A stretch of 64,000 nt of DNA from Cognatiluteimonas weifangensis (lineage in GTDB: Bacteria > Pseudomonadota > Gammaproteobacteria > Xanthomonadales > Xanthomonadaceae). The DNA lies in assembly GCF_003416885.1 (NCBI RefSeq), contig NZ_QVPD01000001.1, positions 1 to 64,000 on the forward strand, given 5' to 3'. A program made the translations under genes and the position numbers. Below the pieces are notes generated by a model that was not told the origin of the DNA, did no database searches, and saw only the letters and a program-made list of their open reading frames with translations. Shown here in pieces: positions 45,504 through 57,035 of the stretch. Positions within the stretch are counted from its first letter, which is position 1. Every line of letters begins with the position of its first letter.

Positions 45504-46274
45504 ATGGCCCTGCCCCACCGCCGCCCGCACCCGTCCGCGTCCCTTCCGCGCCGGGCCCGCCTGCCTTGGCGGTTCGCCGCCGTCCTGGCCCTGATGGCCG
45601 CTGGCGTCGCCGCCGCCGCGTCCGCGCAGACGCCCGCCGCCCTCGCCGGCGACGGCACCTTGCTGTCGGTCTCGGCGCAGGCGCAGGCCCGTCGCGTGCC
45701 GGACGTGGCCACCATTTCCGCCGGTGTCGTCACCCAGGCCGCGGACGCCAATGCGGCGATGCGCGCCAACGCCACCCGGATGGACAAGGTGCTGGCGGCG
45801 ATCCGCGCCGCCGGCATCGCCGAGCGCGACATCCAGACCAGCGGCGTCGCCCTCAACCCGCAGTATCGCTACGCCGACAACCAGGCGCCGGCGATCACCG
45901 GCTACCAGGCCAGCAACACCGTCAACCTCAAGGTCCGCGATCTCGCCCGGCTCGGCCAGGTGCTGGACGCGCTGGTCGCCAGCGGCGCCAACCAGGTCAA
46001 CGGTCCCGGCTTCGAGATCGACCAGCCCGACGCGGCCTACGACGAGGCCCGCCGCAGCGCGCTGGACAAGGCGCAGGCGCGCGCGGCGATGTACGCGGCG
46101 GCGCTGGGCCTGCGGGTGCGGCGGATCGTCAGCATCAGCGAAGGCGCCGGGTTCCAGCCGCCGCTGCCGATGCTGGCCATGGCGCGCGCCAAGACCGAGG
46201 CCGACACCGCCATCGCCCCCGGGGAAACCACGCTGACGGCCCACCTCGACGTGGTGTTCGAGCTGGGCCGCTGA
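45504..46274 (+). CDS. SIMPL-domain (DUF541) periplasmic protein
   Basis: A 256-aa secreted protein. The signal peptide ends near AAAASAQTPA (about residues 38-44). The mature part is a SIMPL/DUF541 domain: LLSVSAQAQARRVPDVATIS, then ANATRMDKVLAAIRAAGI, SGVALNPQYRY and a C-terminal LTAHLDVVFELG strand. Family members include E. coli YggE, linked to oxidative-stress tolerance, but the molecular role is unclear. The ATG has GGAG 9 nt upstream. It is oriented against its neighbours maf and rlmH. Confidence 0.88.
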   Translation: MALPHRRPHPSASLPRRARLPWRFAAVLALMAAGVAAAASAQTPAALAGDGTLLSVSAQAQARRVPDVATISAGVVTQAADANAAMRANATRMDKVLAAIRAAGIAERDIQTSGVALNPQYRYADNQAPAITGYQASNTVNLKVRDLARLGQVLDALVASGANQVNGPGFEIDQPDAAYDEARRSALDKAQARAAMYAAALGLRVRRIVSISEGAGFQPPLPMLAMARAKTEADTAIAPGETTLTAHLDVVFELGR

Positions 46275-46513
46275 CGCGCGGGTACGGAAGTCGGCACACC
46301 CGCGGCGGCGCCGGATCGGAGCAAGCCGGGCGGATCCCGTCCGGCCCCATGCCGCGCACAGCGCCATCGCGCGGGGATTCCGTGCGCGCCTTCACACTCC
46401 ATACGGACTGGTACGGAGCACATTCGGCTTGCGGCGGCGCGGGGGAGCCACGCAACCCCATCGCCGCCGTCGACGCGTTCCCAGCCACACGCCCGTCAGC
46501 CCGGAGGTGAGCC

Positions 46514-47188
46514 ATGTCGCATGTCCTGCCACGTCCCGTGTCGCGTCTGCATCCGGACGCCGGCCGCATCGCCGGCCAGTCCGCCGCGATCGCCGCCAAT
46601 GCGCTGTTGCTGATGCTGCTGCTGGTGCCGATGCGGACGCCCCCGGCGCCGACCGTGCCGGGCCTGCAACTGCCGACCATCTCCTGGTACCTGCCGCCGC
46701 CCAAGCCCCCGGTGCCGCCGCCGACGGTCCCGATTGCCCGGCCGCAACCGCCGTCGCCGGTCCCGGCCCCGGCCACGCTGGCACCGCGCCAGCCGCCGAC
46801 CGCAGCAATCCCGGTCCTGGTCGAGCACGGCAGCGCACCGGCGCCGGATTCGGCGCCGGCGCCGGAACCCGCCGGCGCGCCCACGCTCGAGCCGCCCGCC
46901 GCGCCGTCGGGCCTGCGTCTGGAATACGCGCAGGCACCGGCACCGGCCTACCCGCGCGCGGCGCAACGCATGGGGGTGGAAGGCACCGTGCTGCTGCAGG
47001 TGCTGGTCGACGTCGACGGCCGACCGCTGCAGGTCGACATCCACCGCAGCAGCGGCGACCGCCGCCTGGATGCCGCGGCGCGCGACCAGGTGCTGGCGCG
47101 CTGGCGTTTCCGCCCGGCGCTGCGCGACGGCCATCCGGTGCAGGCGCTCGGTCTGGTGCCGATCCACTTCCGCCTCGACCGCCGCTGA
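46514..47188 (+). CDS. tonB: TonB-family energy transducer
   Basis: TonB couples the inner-membrane proton gradient (through ExbB-ExbD) to outer-membrane receptors. The 224-aa protein has one N-terminal membrane helix (about 20-40, AAIAANALLLMLLLVPM), a long Pro-rich spacer (about 42-135) and a C-terminal TonB domain (YPRAAQRMGVEGTVLLQVLV, WRFRPALRDGHPVQA). No exbB or exbD is present nearby, so this may be one of several TonB paralogues, as is usual in Xanthomonadaceae. GGAGGTGA precedes the ATG. The 239 nt upstream hold no gene. Confidence 0.88.
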   Translation: MSHVLPRPVSRLHPDAGRIAGQSAAIAANALLLMLLLVPMRTPPAPTVPGLQLPTISWYLPPPKPPVPPPTVPIARPQPPSPVPAPATLAPRQPPTAAIPVLVEHGSAPAPDSAPAPEPAGAPTLEPPAAPSGLRLEYAQAPAPAYPRAAQRMGVEGTVLLQVLVDVDGRPLQVDIHRSSGDRRLDAAARDQVLARWRFRPALRDGHPVQALGLVPIHFRLDRR

Positions 47189-47216
47189 GCGGCTCAGGCA
47201 CGCGCCCGGCACGCGA

Positions 47217-47236
47217 CCCGCACACGGACGTGCGGG
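47217..47236. terminator. Short hairpin between convergent tonB and rlmH
   Basis: cccgcac (47217-47223) and gtgcggg (47230-47236) form a 7-bp stem with a 6-nt loop in the 118-nt convergent gap. There is no T run, so terminator status is tentative. Confidence 0.35.
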
Positions 47237-47306
47237 CCGCGCGCCCGCGCCATGGCGGAGGAAGGCTTTGACGCCAAGGGCAACCCGCCGTGCCTCGCGT
47301 GCCCGC

Positions 47307-47780
47307 TCAGGCCCCGCGGTGGTACGGGTGATGGGCAAGCAGCGCCGCGGCGCGATACAGCTGCTCGGCCACCAGCAACCGCACCAGCATGTGCGGCAGG
47401 GTCAGCGGGCCCAGCGACCAGGTCTCGTCCGCCGCCGCCAGCACCTGCGGCGCGTGGCCTTCCGGACCGCCGATCAGCAGCACCAGGTCGCGGCCGCCGC
47501 CGCGCCAATGCTGCAGGCGCTGCGCCAGCTGTTCGGAGGTCCATGCTTTGCCGCGACCGTCCAGCGCCACCACCTGCGCGGACTTGGGCAGCGCCGCCAG
47601 CACCCGCGCGCCCTCGTCGGCGGTCGCGCGCGCCGCATCGCGGCCCTTGCCGCGCAGGCCCGGTTCGATTTCCACCAGTTCCAGCGGCAGCCAATGCGAG
47701 AGGCGCTTGCGGTATTCGGCGAACCCGGCCGCCACCCATGCGGGCGCGCGTTCGCCGACGGCGATCAGGCGTGCCTTCAT
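47307..47780 (-). CDS. rlmH: 23S rRNA m3-pseudouridine-1915 methyltransferase RlmH
   Basis: RlmH is a SPOUT-class enzyme that methylates pseudouridine 1915 of 23S rRNA on assembled 70S ribosomes. The 157-aa product has the N-terminal MKARLIAVGERAPAWV, the AdoMet-knot motif LLIGGPEGHAPQ and the C-terminal VAEQLYRAAALLAHHPYHRG. It follows rsfS by 22 nt, an arrangement conserved across most bacteria. It is the last gene of the leuS-lptE-holA-nadD-rsfS-rlmH unit. Confidence 0.96.
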   Translation of the reverse strand: MKARLIAVGERAPAWVAAGFAEYRKRLSHWLPLELVEIEPGLRGKGRDAARATADEGARVLAALPKSAQVVALDGRGKAWTSEQLAQRLQHWRGGGRDLVLLIGGPEGHAPQVLAAADETWSLGPLTLPHMLVRLLVAEQLYRAAALLAHHPYHRGA

Positions 47781-47802
47781 CGGCCGGGCGCCCGCCAGGC
47801 GT

Positions 47803-48240
47803 TCAGGCGCGGTCCGCGGCCGCGATCCCGCCGGTGTCGCCGTATTCGTCGATGCCTTCCGGCGGTTGGTCGCCGACCGTCCACAGCCGCTCCAGCGCAT
47901 AGAACTCGCGCACCCGCGGCAGCATCACGTGGACCACGACGTCGCCCAGGTCCACCAGCACCCACTCGGCTTCGCCCTCGCCTTCCACGCCCAGCGGCTG
48001 CACGTCCAGGCGCTTGGCGAAACGCACGATTTCCTCGGCGATCGACTTGACGTGCCGGGTCGAGGTGCCCGAGGCGACGATCATGTAGTCGGTGACGCTG
48101 CTCTTGCCGCGCACGTCGATCTGCACGACGTCCCTGGCCTTGAGCTCCGCGGCGGCGGCGTGCACGGTCTGCAGCAGCGCATCGATCGGCGGCGGCGGGT
48201 TCGGCAACTGGGTCTTGATGACCTGGGCTTGGCTGGTCAA
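47803..48240 (-). CDS. rsfS: Ribosomal silencing factor RsfS
   Basis: RsfS binds L14 and blocks subunit joining during starvation. The product is 145 aa, with family core VVQIDVRGKSSVTDYMIVAS, GTSTRHVKSIAEEIV and EWVLVDLGDVVVHVMLPRVR. It begins with TTG at 48240, which reproduces the TSQAQVIKTQLP N-terminus usual in Xanthomonadaceae. The C-terminal tail (about 20 residues, acidic) is longer than in E. coli. It is sandwiched between nadD and rlmH. Confidence 0.94.
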   Translation of the reverse strand: MTSQAQVIKTQLPNPPPPIDALLQTVHAAAAELKARDVVQIDVRGKSSVTDYMIVASGTSTRHVKSIAEEIVRFAKRLDVQPLGVEGEGEAEWVLVDLGDVVVHVMLPRVREFYALERLWTVGDQPPEGIDEYGDTGGIAAADRA

Positions 48241-48287
48241 GGGCGTCTGCGGTCGGGAAACGGGCGGCGATTATACCCGGGGCCCGG

Positions 48288-48953
48288 TCACGGCCCGTTG
48301 ACGCCGGCGCCCGGCGCGTACAGGCCGCGGGCGCGGATGTAGTCGGCCACCGCCGCCGGCAGCAGATGGCGCCACGGCCGTCCGCCGGCGATGCGCGCAC
48401 GGATGTCGCTGGCCGATTGCGCGTGCAGCGGCTGGCGCAGGTACAGCACGCGGCCGGCCGGATGCGCGCGCAGCGCGTCCGCAGCCGCGACCACGCGGTC
48501 CTGCAGCATGGCAGCGAGCGCGGGCGGCAGCTCGGCGTCCAGCGGGGCGCCGGCACGGCTGGCGACGACGAAATGGGCAAGTCCGAACAGCTCGCGCCAG
48601 GCTTTCCAGGCTGGCAGGCCGAGGAAGCTGTCGGCCCCCAGCAGCAGCGCGATCGGGGCCTGCGCGCCCAGTTCCCCGCGCAGCCCGCGCAGGGTGTCGA
48701 CGCTGTAGGAGCGGCCGCCGCGCTGCAGCTCGCGCAGATCCAGGCGCAGGCCGGGCTCGCCGGCCAGCGCCAGCTGCAGCATCGCCGCGCGGTCGCCGGC
48801 GGCGGCGCCGGGCGGCGGACGATGCGGCGGGTCGGCGGCCGGCATCAGGTGGATCTCGGCCTGCAGCGCGGTGCGTGCCGCGCGCGCGATCGCCAGGTGG
48901 CCGTTGTGCACCGGATCGAAAGTGCCGCCGTAGAGGACGCGCAAGCCGGGCAT
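48288..48953 (-). CDS. nadD: Nicotinate-mononucleotide adenylyltransferase NadD
   Basis: NadD converts nicotinate mononucleotide and ATP to deamido-NAD in NAD synthesis. The 221-aa product carries the nucleotidyltransferase motif GGTFDPVHNGHL (H16xGH19) and the C-terminal SASDIRARI that replaces ISSTxIR. It begins only 4 nt after the holA stop and ends 47 nt before rsfS. The nadD-rsfS-rlmH order is widely conserved. Confidence 0.95.
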   Translation of the reverse strand: MPGLRVLYGGTFDPVHNGHLAIARAARTALQAEIHLMPAADPPHRPPPGAAAGDRAAMLQLALAGEPGLRLDLRELQRGGRSYSVDTLRGLRGELGAQAPIALLLGADSFLGLPAWKAWRELFGLAHFVVASRAGAPLDAELPPALAAMLQDRVVAAADALRAHPAGRVLYLRQPLHAQSASDIRARIAGGRPWRHLLPAAVADYIRARGLYAPGAGVNGP

Positions 48954-48957
48954 CGGC

Positions 48958-50010
48958 TCAGTCGGCCAGCAGCGTCGCGGCCCCGGGCGCGGCGACCGCC
49001 AGCAGCAGGCGCTCCAGTTGCAGCCAGGCATCGCCGGGATCGAGCCCGGGCCGGCCCCGGCCCTTGGCGATCCGGTCCACGCGACCGGCCTCGGCCACGA
49101 ACCGCTCCCAGCGCGACGCGGGATGGCGTGCCAGCGCCCGCTGGTAGGTCGCCTGCTTGGAATCCCAGATCCGCTGCGCCTTGAACTCGGCGCCGAGGTT
49201 GCCGCCACGCGCCCGCACCCGCGCCAGCGCCGCGCCGCGCTGCAATTCCATCACCACCATGCCCAGCAGCGCCGGCACCGCCTCGCCCTCGGCGCGCAGG
49301 CCGCGGAGCACGCGCGCGACCTGGGCGCCGTTGCCGTTCAACGCGGCGTCCACCAGCCGGAACACGTCGAAGCGCGCCGAGTCGGCCACCAGTGCGTCCA
49401 TGCGCTCCACGTCCAGCGGCTGACCGTCGGCCAGCAGCGCCAGCTTGTCGATCTCCTGCGCGGCTGCCAGCAGGTTGCCCTCGACCCGTTCGGCCAGCCG
49501 CTGCACGGCGGCGCGGTCGGCCTGCAGCCCGCGCGCGCGCAAGCGGCGGTCGATCCAGTCCGGCAGCTCGTGCGGCTTGACCGGCCACGCCACCACGGCG
49601 ACGCCGATGCGGCCGAGCGCCTCGCTCCACTTGCCGCCGTGCTTGTTGCTCCACTCCTGGCAGGTGACCAGCAGGCAGACATCGGCCGGCGGGTCGCTGC
49701 AGAACTCGACGATGGCCTTGGCGCCTTCGGTGCCTGGCTTGCCGGTGGGCAGGCGCAACTCGAGCAGGCGGTGGCTGGCGAACAGGCTGGGCGCGCGGAA
49801 GCTGGCGACCAGCGCGTCCCAGTCCGGCTCGCGCTGCTGGCCTTCGGCCATGAACACTTCGCGCTCGGCGATGCCCTGCGCGCGCGCCGCGGCGCGGACC
49901 GCGTCGGCGGCCTCGAGCACGCGCAGCGGTTCCTGGCCGGCGATCAGGTAGGCGGGCGCCAACGGCGTGCGGGCCACGCGCGCGGCGAACTGTTCCGGGC
50001 TGGTGTCCAT
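48958..50010 (-). CDS. holA: DNA polymerase III delta subunit HolA
   Basis: HolA is the wrench subunit of the clamp loader that opens the beta clamp. The 350-aa product matches the family in LAPAYLIAGQEPLRVLEAAD, FSDPP-like and VEGNLLAAAQEIDKLALL segments, with the C-terminal collar helices (WERFVAEAGRVDRIAKGRGR). The start is the ATG at 50010, 16 nt after the lptE stop. Together with dnaE at 23.5 kb it is the second Pol III subunit in the window. Confidence 0.94.
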   Translation of the reverse strand: MDTSPEQFAARVARTPLAPAYLIAGQEPLRVLEAADAVRAAARAQGIAEREVFMAEGQQREPDWDALVASFRAPSLFASHRLLELRLPTGKPGTEGAKAIVEFCSDPPADVCLLVTCQEWSNKHGGKWSEALGRIGVAVVAWPVKPHELPDWIDRRLRARGLQADRAAVQRLAERVEGNLLAAAQEIDKLALLADGQPLDVERMDALVADSARFDVFRLVDAALNGNGAQVARVLRGLRAEGEAVPALLGMVVMELQRGAALARVRARGGNLGAEFKAQRIWDSKQATYQRALARHPASRWERFVAEAGRVDRIAKGRGRPGLDPGDAWLQLERLLLAVAAPGAATLLAD

Positions 50011-50026
50011 GCGCCGCGGGGCGCCG

Positions 50027-50572
50027 TCAGGGCGCCGCGACCGGGGTCTGCGCCGGGGTCGCCACCGGGGCCTGTGCCAGGCGCGCGACCGCATCGATCC
50101 GGCGCAGGATCGAGGCCACCATCTCGCGCCGCAGCTCGCGCGCCAGGATCTCGCGCTCGCCCTCGGTGCCGGCCGAGCTGGTCGGCACCGAAATGTAGTC
50201 GCGCGACAGCTCGATCGCCTGCTGCGGCACCAGGTCGCTGCCGTCGGCGCGGCGCAGGTTGAAGATCACCGCGTAGCGCAGGGTGAACTCCTGCGAGCGG
50301 CCGAACTGGTCGACGCTGATCGGAGTATTGCCCCAGCGCTCGCCGACCACGTTGAGGGTGGCGGCCGCGTCGTCCGTTGCCAGGGTCGCCCCGGCGCGCG
50401 CCAGCGACTGTTCCAGCGCCAGCACCAGCATGCTGTCCGGGTTGCGCGCGGCGACCCGCAGCGGCCCCAGGTCCGGCGGCAGCAACAGCGCGTCGCGCAG
50501 GTGGAAGCCGCAGGCGGACAGGCTCAGCGCCAGCAACGTGGTCAGCAGTGCGCTCAGGGCGGGTCGGATCAT
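50027..50572 (-). CDS. lptE: LPS-assembly lipoprotein LptE
   Basis: LptE plugs the LptD barrel and helps deliver LPS to the outer leaflet. The 181-aa precursor has a lipoprotein signal peptide with lipobox L-S-A-C (Cys21) followed by GFHLRDALLLPPDLGPLRV, the usual 'GF.LR' start of LptE. A Pro/Ala-rich tail (APVATPAQTPVAAP) ends the protein. It sits between leuS and holA, a synteny shared with E. coli. The ATG at 50572 gives a proper signal peptide. Confidence 0.93.
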   Translation of the reverse strand: MIRPALSALLTTLLALSLSACGFHLRDALLLPPDLGPLRVAARNPDSMLVLALEQSLARAGATLATDDAAATLNVVGERWGNTPISVDQFGRSQEFTLRYAVIFNLRRADGSDLVPQQAIELSRDYISVPTSSAGTEGEREILARELRREMVASILRRIDAVARLAQAPVATPAQTPVAAP

Positions 50573-50635
50573 CGGTGCAGTCTGGACGAGGGCGGCCATG
50601 CCGGCAAGACGGCGGACGTCGCGCGGCGCGGGCAT

Positions 50636-53804
<3,169 letters not shown>

Positions 53805-54050
53805 ATGGAATGGTTGGGCTATCTCGCCGCGGTGCTGACCACGGTCGCGTTCGTGCCGCAGGCGCTGAAGACCATCCGCAGCCGCGACACCCGCGGCCTG
53901 TCGCTGGCGATGTACGCGGTGTTCACCGCCGGCATCGCCTGCTGGTTCGGCTACGGCGTGGCGCTGGGCTCCTGGCCGATGATCCTGTCCAACATCGTCA
54001 CCTTCGCGCTGGCGGCGACGATCCTCGGACTCAAGCTGAAACACGGATGA
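53805..54050 (+). CDS. SemiSWEET-family small sugar transporter
   Basis: An 81-aa three-helix membrane protein of the SemiSWEET/PQ-loop family, which dimerises to form a passive sugar channel. The PQ motif is clear: VPQALKTIRSRDTRGLSLAM, with helices LGYLAAVLTTVAF, YAVFTAGIACWFGYGVALG and PMILSNIVTFALAATILGL. The ATG at 53805 was chosen; an in-frame ATG four codons upstream is possible. The substrate cannot be read from sequence. The redoxin gene begins 4 nt after its stop. Confidence 0.85.
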   Translation: MEWLGYLAAVLTTVAFVPQALKTIRSRDTRGLSLAMYAVFTAGIACWFGYGVALGSWPMILSNIVTFALAATILGLKLKHG

Positions 54051-54054
54051 GCCG

Positions 54055-54540
54055 ATGAACGCACGCCCCGCTCCCGCCTGGTCGGTGTCGCACTGGTTCA
54101 ACGCCGACGCCTTGACCCTGGAATCGCTGCGCGGCCGCCCGGTACTGCTGCACGCCTTCCAGATGCTGTGCCCGGGCTGCGTGCAGCACGCGCTGCCGCA
54201 GAGCCAGAAGGTGGCGGCGGCGTTCGCGCAGACCGACCTGGCGATCGTCGGCCTGCATACCGTGTTCGAGCACCACCACGCGATGGGGCCGGATTCGCTG
54301 GCGGTGTACCTGCACGAGAACCGGATCGGCTACCCGGTCGGCGTGGACGCCTACCGCGACGACGACCCGGCCGCGCATCCGCTGCCGCTGACGATGCAGG
54401 CCTACGCGATGCAGGGCACGCCGACGCTGTGCCTGATCGACCGCCGCGGCAACCTGCGGCGGCAGCACTTCGGCTTGCTCGACGACCTGCGCCTGGGCGC
54501 GGAGATCGCGACGTTGCTGGCGGAACCGGCCGACGCCTGA
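54055..54540 (+). CDS. Thioredoxin-like redoxin with CPGC motif
   Basis: A 161-aa cytosolic redoxin of the AhpC/TSA-TlpA type. After LRGRPVLLHAFQML comes C39-P-G-C42, then AIVGLHTVFEHHHAMGPDSL and the cis-Pro region MQGTPTLCLIDRRGNLR. No signal peptide is evident, so it is probably cytoplasmic. It may be a thiol reductase or peroxidase; the motif order suits a TlpA-like fold. It is probably co-transcribed with the SemiSWEET gene 4 nt upstream. Confidence 0.75.
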   Translation: MNARPAPAWSVSHWFNADALTLESLRGRPVLLHAFQMLCPGCVQHALPQSQKVAAAFAQTDLAIVGLHTVFEHHHAMGPDSLAVYLHENRIGYPVGVDAYRDDDPAAHPLPLTMQAYAMQGTPTLCLIDRRGNLRRQHFGLLDDLRLGAEIATLLAEPADA

Positions 54541-54564
54541 GGCCCGTGCCCGCCGCCCCGCGGC

Positions 54565-55128
54565 TCAGCGCGGCCAGCGCAACGCGAACAGCCACCAGCC
54601 GAACCACACCGCGAACCCCAGCCGCAGCGCCAGCGCATCGCCCACCAGCGCCGGCGGCACCAGCGCGCACCACGGTACGGCGGTCGCTGCGACCGCGTGC
54701 CGCCAGCGCGGGCGCGTGCCGCCCGCCAGCAGCGCCGCCCCGGGCGCGAACGCCACCCACCACAGCGTCCACGCCGCGACGTGGTAACGGCTGCTGCCCG
54801 CGGCGAGGTGCTCCGGATCGAGCGGAAACACGCCCTGCGCAGCGAATGCCAGCGCCGAGAACACCGCCAGAGTCGCGCCGATCCGCACCCGCCAGCCCGC
54901 CGCCTGCATGCGCGCGCGCCATGCGCTGCCGGCGGCCGCCAGCAGCAGCCCCGGCAGGACGAAGCCCAGCGCGTTGAACCAGTCGCCGCCGGGAGCACCG
55001 CGCGCGCCCAGCAGCGCGAGCGGATGCTGCAGCTGCGAATAGCCCTCCCGGGCCGCGCCGCCGACAAGAGCCGCGGCGAGCGCCAGCGCGGCCGCCAGCC
55101 ACGGGGCACGGCGCAGCCAGCGGCTCAT
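54565..55128 (-). CDS. DUF998-like polytopic membrane protein
   Basis: A 187-aa protein with about six hydrophobic helices, resembling the DUF998 family: EGYSQLQHPLALLGARGAPG, WFNALGFVLPGLLL and the GVFPLDPEHLAAGSSRYHV segment. No catalytic residues are recognisable and the function is unknown. Its ATG overlaps the hydrolase stop as ATGA, so it is the last gene of the four-gene minus-strand cassette led by the membrane protein at 56880. Confidence 0.65.
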   Translation of the reverse strand: MSRWLRRAPWLAAALALAAALVGGAAREGYSQLQHPLALLGARGAPGGDWFNALGFVLPGLLLAAAGSAWRARMQAAGWRVRIGATLAVFSALAFAAQGVFPLDPEHLAAGSSRYHVAAWTLWWVAFAPGAALLAGGTRPRWRHAVAATAVPWCALVPPALVGDALALRLGFAVWFGWWLFALRWPR

Positions 55129-56018
55129 CGGCAGGCCCGCGCGAAGTGGCGCGCGAGGAAGGCCTCGATCCGCGGGAACTCGTCCAGCGGCTCGGCGTGG
55201 CCGCCGTCCACCGCGACATGCTCGGCGACGTGAGGGAAACCATGCGCTTGCAAGCGCTGCAGCATCGCCTGCGCCATCTCCGCCGACGGCCATACTTCGT
55301 CGCGGGTAGCCGAGACAAACAGCACCGGCCCGCGCATGCGCTCCACCGGGATCGCAGCGCGCTGCATCGCACCGGCGTCGCGCATCATCGTTTCGAACGC
55401 GCCGCGCAGGTTGCCGGTGAGCAGGTCCCAGGTCGTGCTCCACGGCACCGGCACGAACGGCAGCGGCGCCTCGTGCAGCGAGAAGGCCGGAGTCACCATC
55501 GCGTTGGTGCCGCTGGCGAACACCGCGCTGCCGGGCACCAGCGCCGCCACCGCGTCGATGCCGGGGAAGTGGCTGGCCAGCAGCAACGCCGCCTCGGCGC
55601 CGCGCGAACCACCGATGAGCGCCACGCAGCGGCCGTCCACACGCGGATCGCGGGCGGCCTCGACGATCGCAGCGTGGAGGCCGTCCAGCGAAATGCGGTC
55701 CAGCTTTTCCGGCGTGCCCGGCAGGCCGAAGTAACCCAGCGCCAGCACCGCGTAACCCTGTTCGAGGAAACGGTCGCGCTGCCGCTTCCATGCCGGGCCG
55801 GCCCAGGCATTGCCGCCTTCGGCGCCGCCCAGGCCGACCAGCAGCGGGCGCCGGGCCGCGCCGCGCGCGTCGTCGCCGGCGTAAAGCTCCGCCACGACCT
55901 CGCCATGGTTCGCCGGCAGGGTCCGCGTATCGAAACTCGCCACCACCCACCACATGCATGCGCCGAGCGCACACGCCAGCACCACGGCGGAAACCGACAA
56001 CCATTTCAGGACCTTCAT
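55125..56018 (-). CDS. BAAT-like alpha/beta hydrolase, probable lipoprotein
   Basis: A 297-aa alpha/beta hydrolase related to acyl-CoA:amino acid acyltransferase/thioesterase C-terminal domains and dienelactone hydrolases. The nucleophile is S138 in [13 protein letters not shown]; the likely Asp is in [10 protein letters not shown] and the His in [13 protein letters not shown]. The N-terminus has a hydrophobic helix ending L-G-A-C (Cys21), a possible lipobox, so it may face the periplasm. Both ends overlap neighbours by 4 nt. The substrate is unknown. Confidence 0.75.
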   Translation of the reverse strand: MKVLKWLSVSAVVLACALGACMWWVVASFDTRTLPANHGEVVAELYAGDDARGAARRPLLVGLGGAEGGNAWAGPAWKRQRDRFLEQGYAVLALGYFGLPGTPEKLDRISLDGLHAAIVEAARDPRVDGRCVALIGGSRGAEAALLLASHFPGIDAVAALVPGSAVFASGTNAMVTPAFSLHEAPLPFVPVPWSTTWDLLTGNLRGAFETMMRDAGAMQRAAIPVERMRGPVLFVSATRDEVWPSAEMAQAMLQRLQAHGFPHVAEHVAVDGGHAEPLDEFPRIEAFLARHFARACR

Positions 56019-56233
56019 TGCGGCCTGCTCCAGTGGAACACGTCCTCGATGCGCACGCCCAGCGCGTGCGCGATCCGGAACGCCAGCTCCAGCGACGGCG
56101 CGTACTTGCCGGCCTCCAGCGCGATGATGGTCTGCCGGGTCACGCCGCAGGCGTCCGCCAGTGCCTGCTGGGTCATCTCGCCGCGCTCGAAGCGCAGCCG
56201 GCGGATGTCGTTGCCGACCGGGGTGCCGCTCAT
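56015..56233 (-). CDS. Small XRE-family transcriptional regulator
   Basis: A 72-aa protein that is essentially one helix-turn-helix ([20 protein letters not shown] at about residues 20-39), followed by [20 protein letters not shown] and a short tail. It resembles YgzD-type regulators that sit beside DUF2178-like membrane proteins. Start and stop overlap both neighbours as ATGA. Two inverted repeats overlapping the cassette promoter are its likely operators, which implies autorepression. Confidence 0.88.
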   Translation of the reverse strand: MSGTPVGNDIRRLRFERGEMTQQALADACGVTRQTIIALEAGKYAPSLELAFRIAHALGVRIEDVFHWSRPQ

Positions 56234-56880
56234 GCCGCCGCCGCGCGCCGGTCGCGCCAGTACAGCACCGCCGCCGCAGCGTGGTCGAACCATGCACCCA
56301 GCGCCAACGCGCCCATCAGCAGTTGCGCGAGCATCGGGTAGCTGAACTGCTGCAGGCGATCGGCAGGGCTGAAGCCCAGCATCAGCGCGACGCCGACCAC
56401 GGCCGCGATGGTCGCGCCGCGGCCCCAGTTCGAAGACATCTGTTCGATGCGCAGGTCGCGTTCGTCGGAAAGCACGCTGCCCTTCCAGCGCTGCTTCAAC
56501 ACGTACGCCAGCACCAGCCACGCCACGAACAGGGTGCCGATGCCGCTGCCGGCGGCACCGGCGTCGGGGTTGTGCTGGATCGGCACCGGCGCGGCGAAAG
56601 CGTCGAGGTGGACGACGATCGCCGCCAGCACGGCGGCGAGGAAAGCCGTGCCGATCCAGGCCTGCCATTCGCCCGGCGCGATCGCCAGTTCCGCTTCGCT
56701 GCGGGGGATGCGGTGGACGGCATCGACCAGCAGCCAGACGGCAGCGCAGAACACCCAGACGCCGACGAAGCCGAAGGCCATGCCGACGATCTCGATGCCG
56801 TCGCCGAAGAACAGCCACAGGCCGATGCCCGCGAGCAGCAGGGAAGCGATGAGCTGGGTACGCGGCGGGAGCCATGCCAT
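56230..56880 (-). CDS. Four-helix membrane protein, DUF2178-like
   Basis: A 216-aa membrane protein and the first gene of the XRE cassette. It has two N-terminal helices ([34 protein letters not shown]), a third around residues 75-90, a long cytoplasmic loop with [19 protein letters not shown], and C-terminal helices. The DERD motif before paired helices is characteristic of membrane proteins partnered with small XRE regulators. Function is unknown; a signal-transmitting role is inference. Confidence 0.7.
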   Translation of the reverse strand: MAWLPPRTQLIASLLLAGIGLWLFFGDGIEIVGMAFGFVGVWVFCAAVWLLVDAVHRIPRSEAELAIAPGEWQAWIGTAFLAAVLAAIVVHLDAFAAPVPIQHNPDAGAAGSGIGTLFVAWLVLAYVLKQRWKGSVLSDERDLRIEQMSSNWGRGATIAAVVGVALMLGFSPADRLQQFSYPMLAQLLMGALALGAWFDHAAAAVLYWRDRRAAAA

Positions 56881-56901
56881 GATGTCACCTGTAGCGGACT
56901 T

Positions 56902-56955
56902 GATGTAACCTGTACATTACATCGGGAAAGTACGATGTCAAGTATTTTTTACATC
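56902..56955 (-). promoter_or_regulatory. Promoter and twin operators of the XRE cassette
   Basis: On the minus strand TTGACA (56941-56936) and TAATGT (56919-56914) are spaced by 16 nt. Two inverted repeats of the same design overlap it: GATGTAA-N8-TTACATC (56902-56923) and GATGTCA-N8-TTACATC (56934-56955), centred 32 bp apart, about three helical turns. A lone half-site GATGTCA is at 56881-56887. This is strong evidence for cooperative repression by the small XRE protein. Confidence 0.75.
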
Positions 56956-57035
56956 ACTCCCGCGACATCCCGCCGCGGTTGGATTCCCGCCCCGGTGCCA
57001 CCATCTCGACCACCAAATCCCCCACGGACCCGCCC

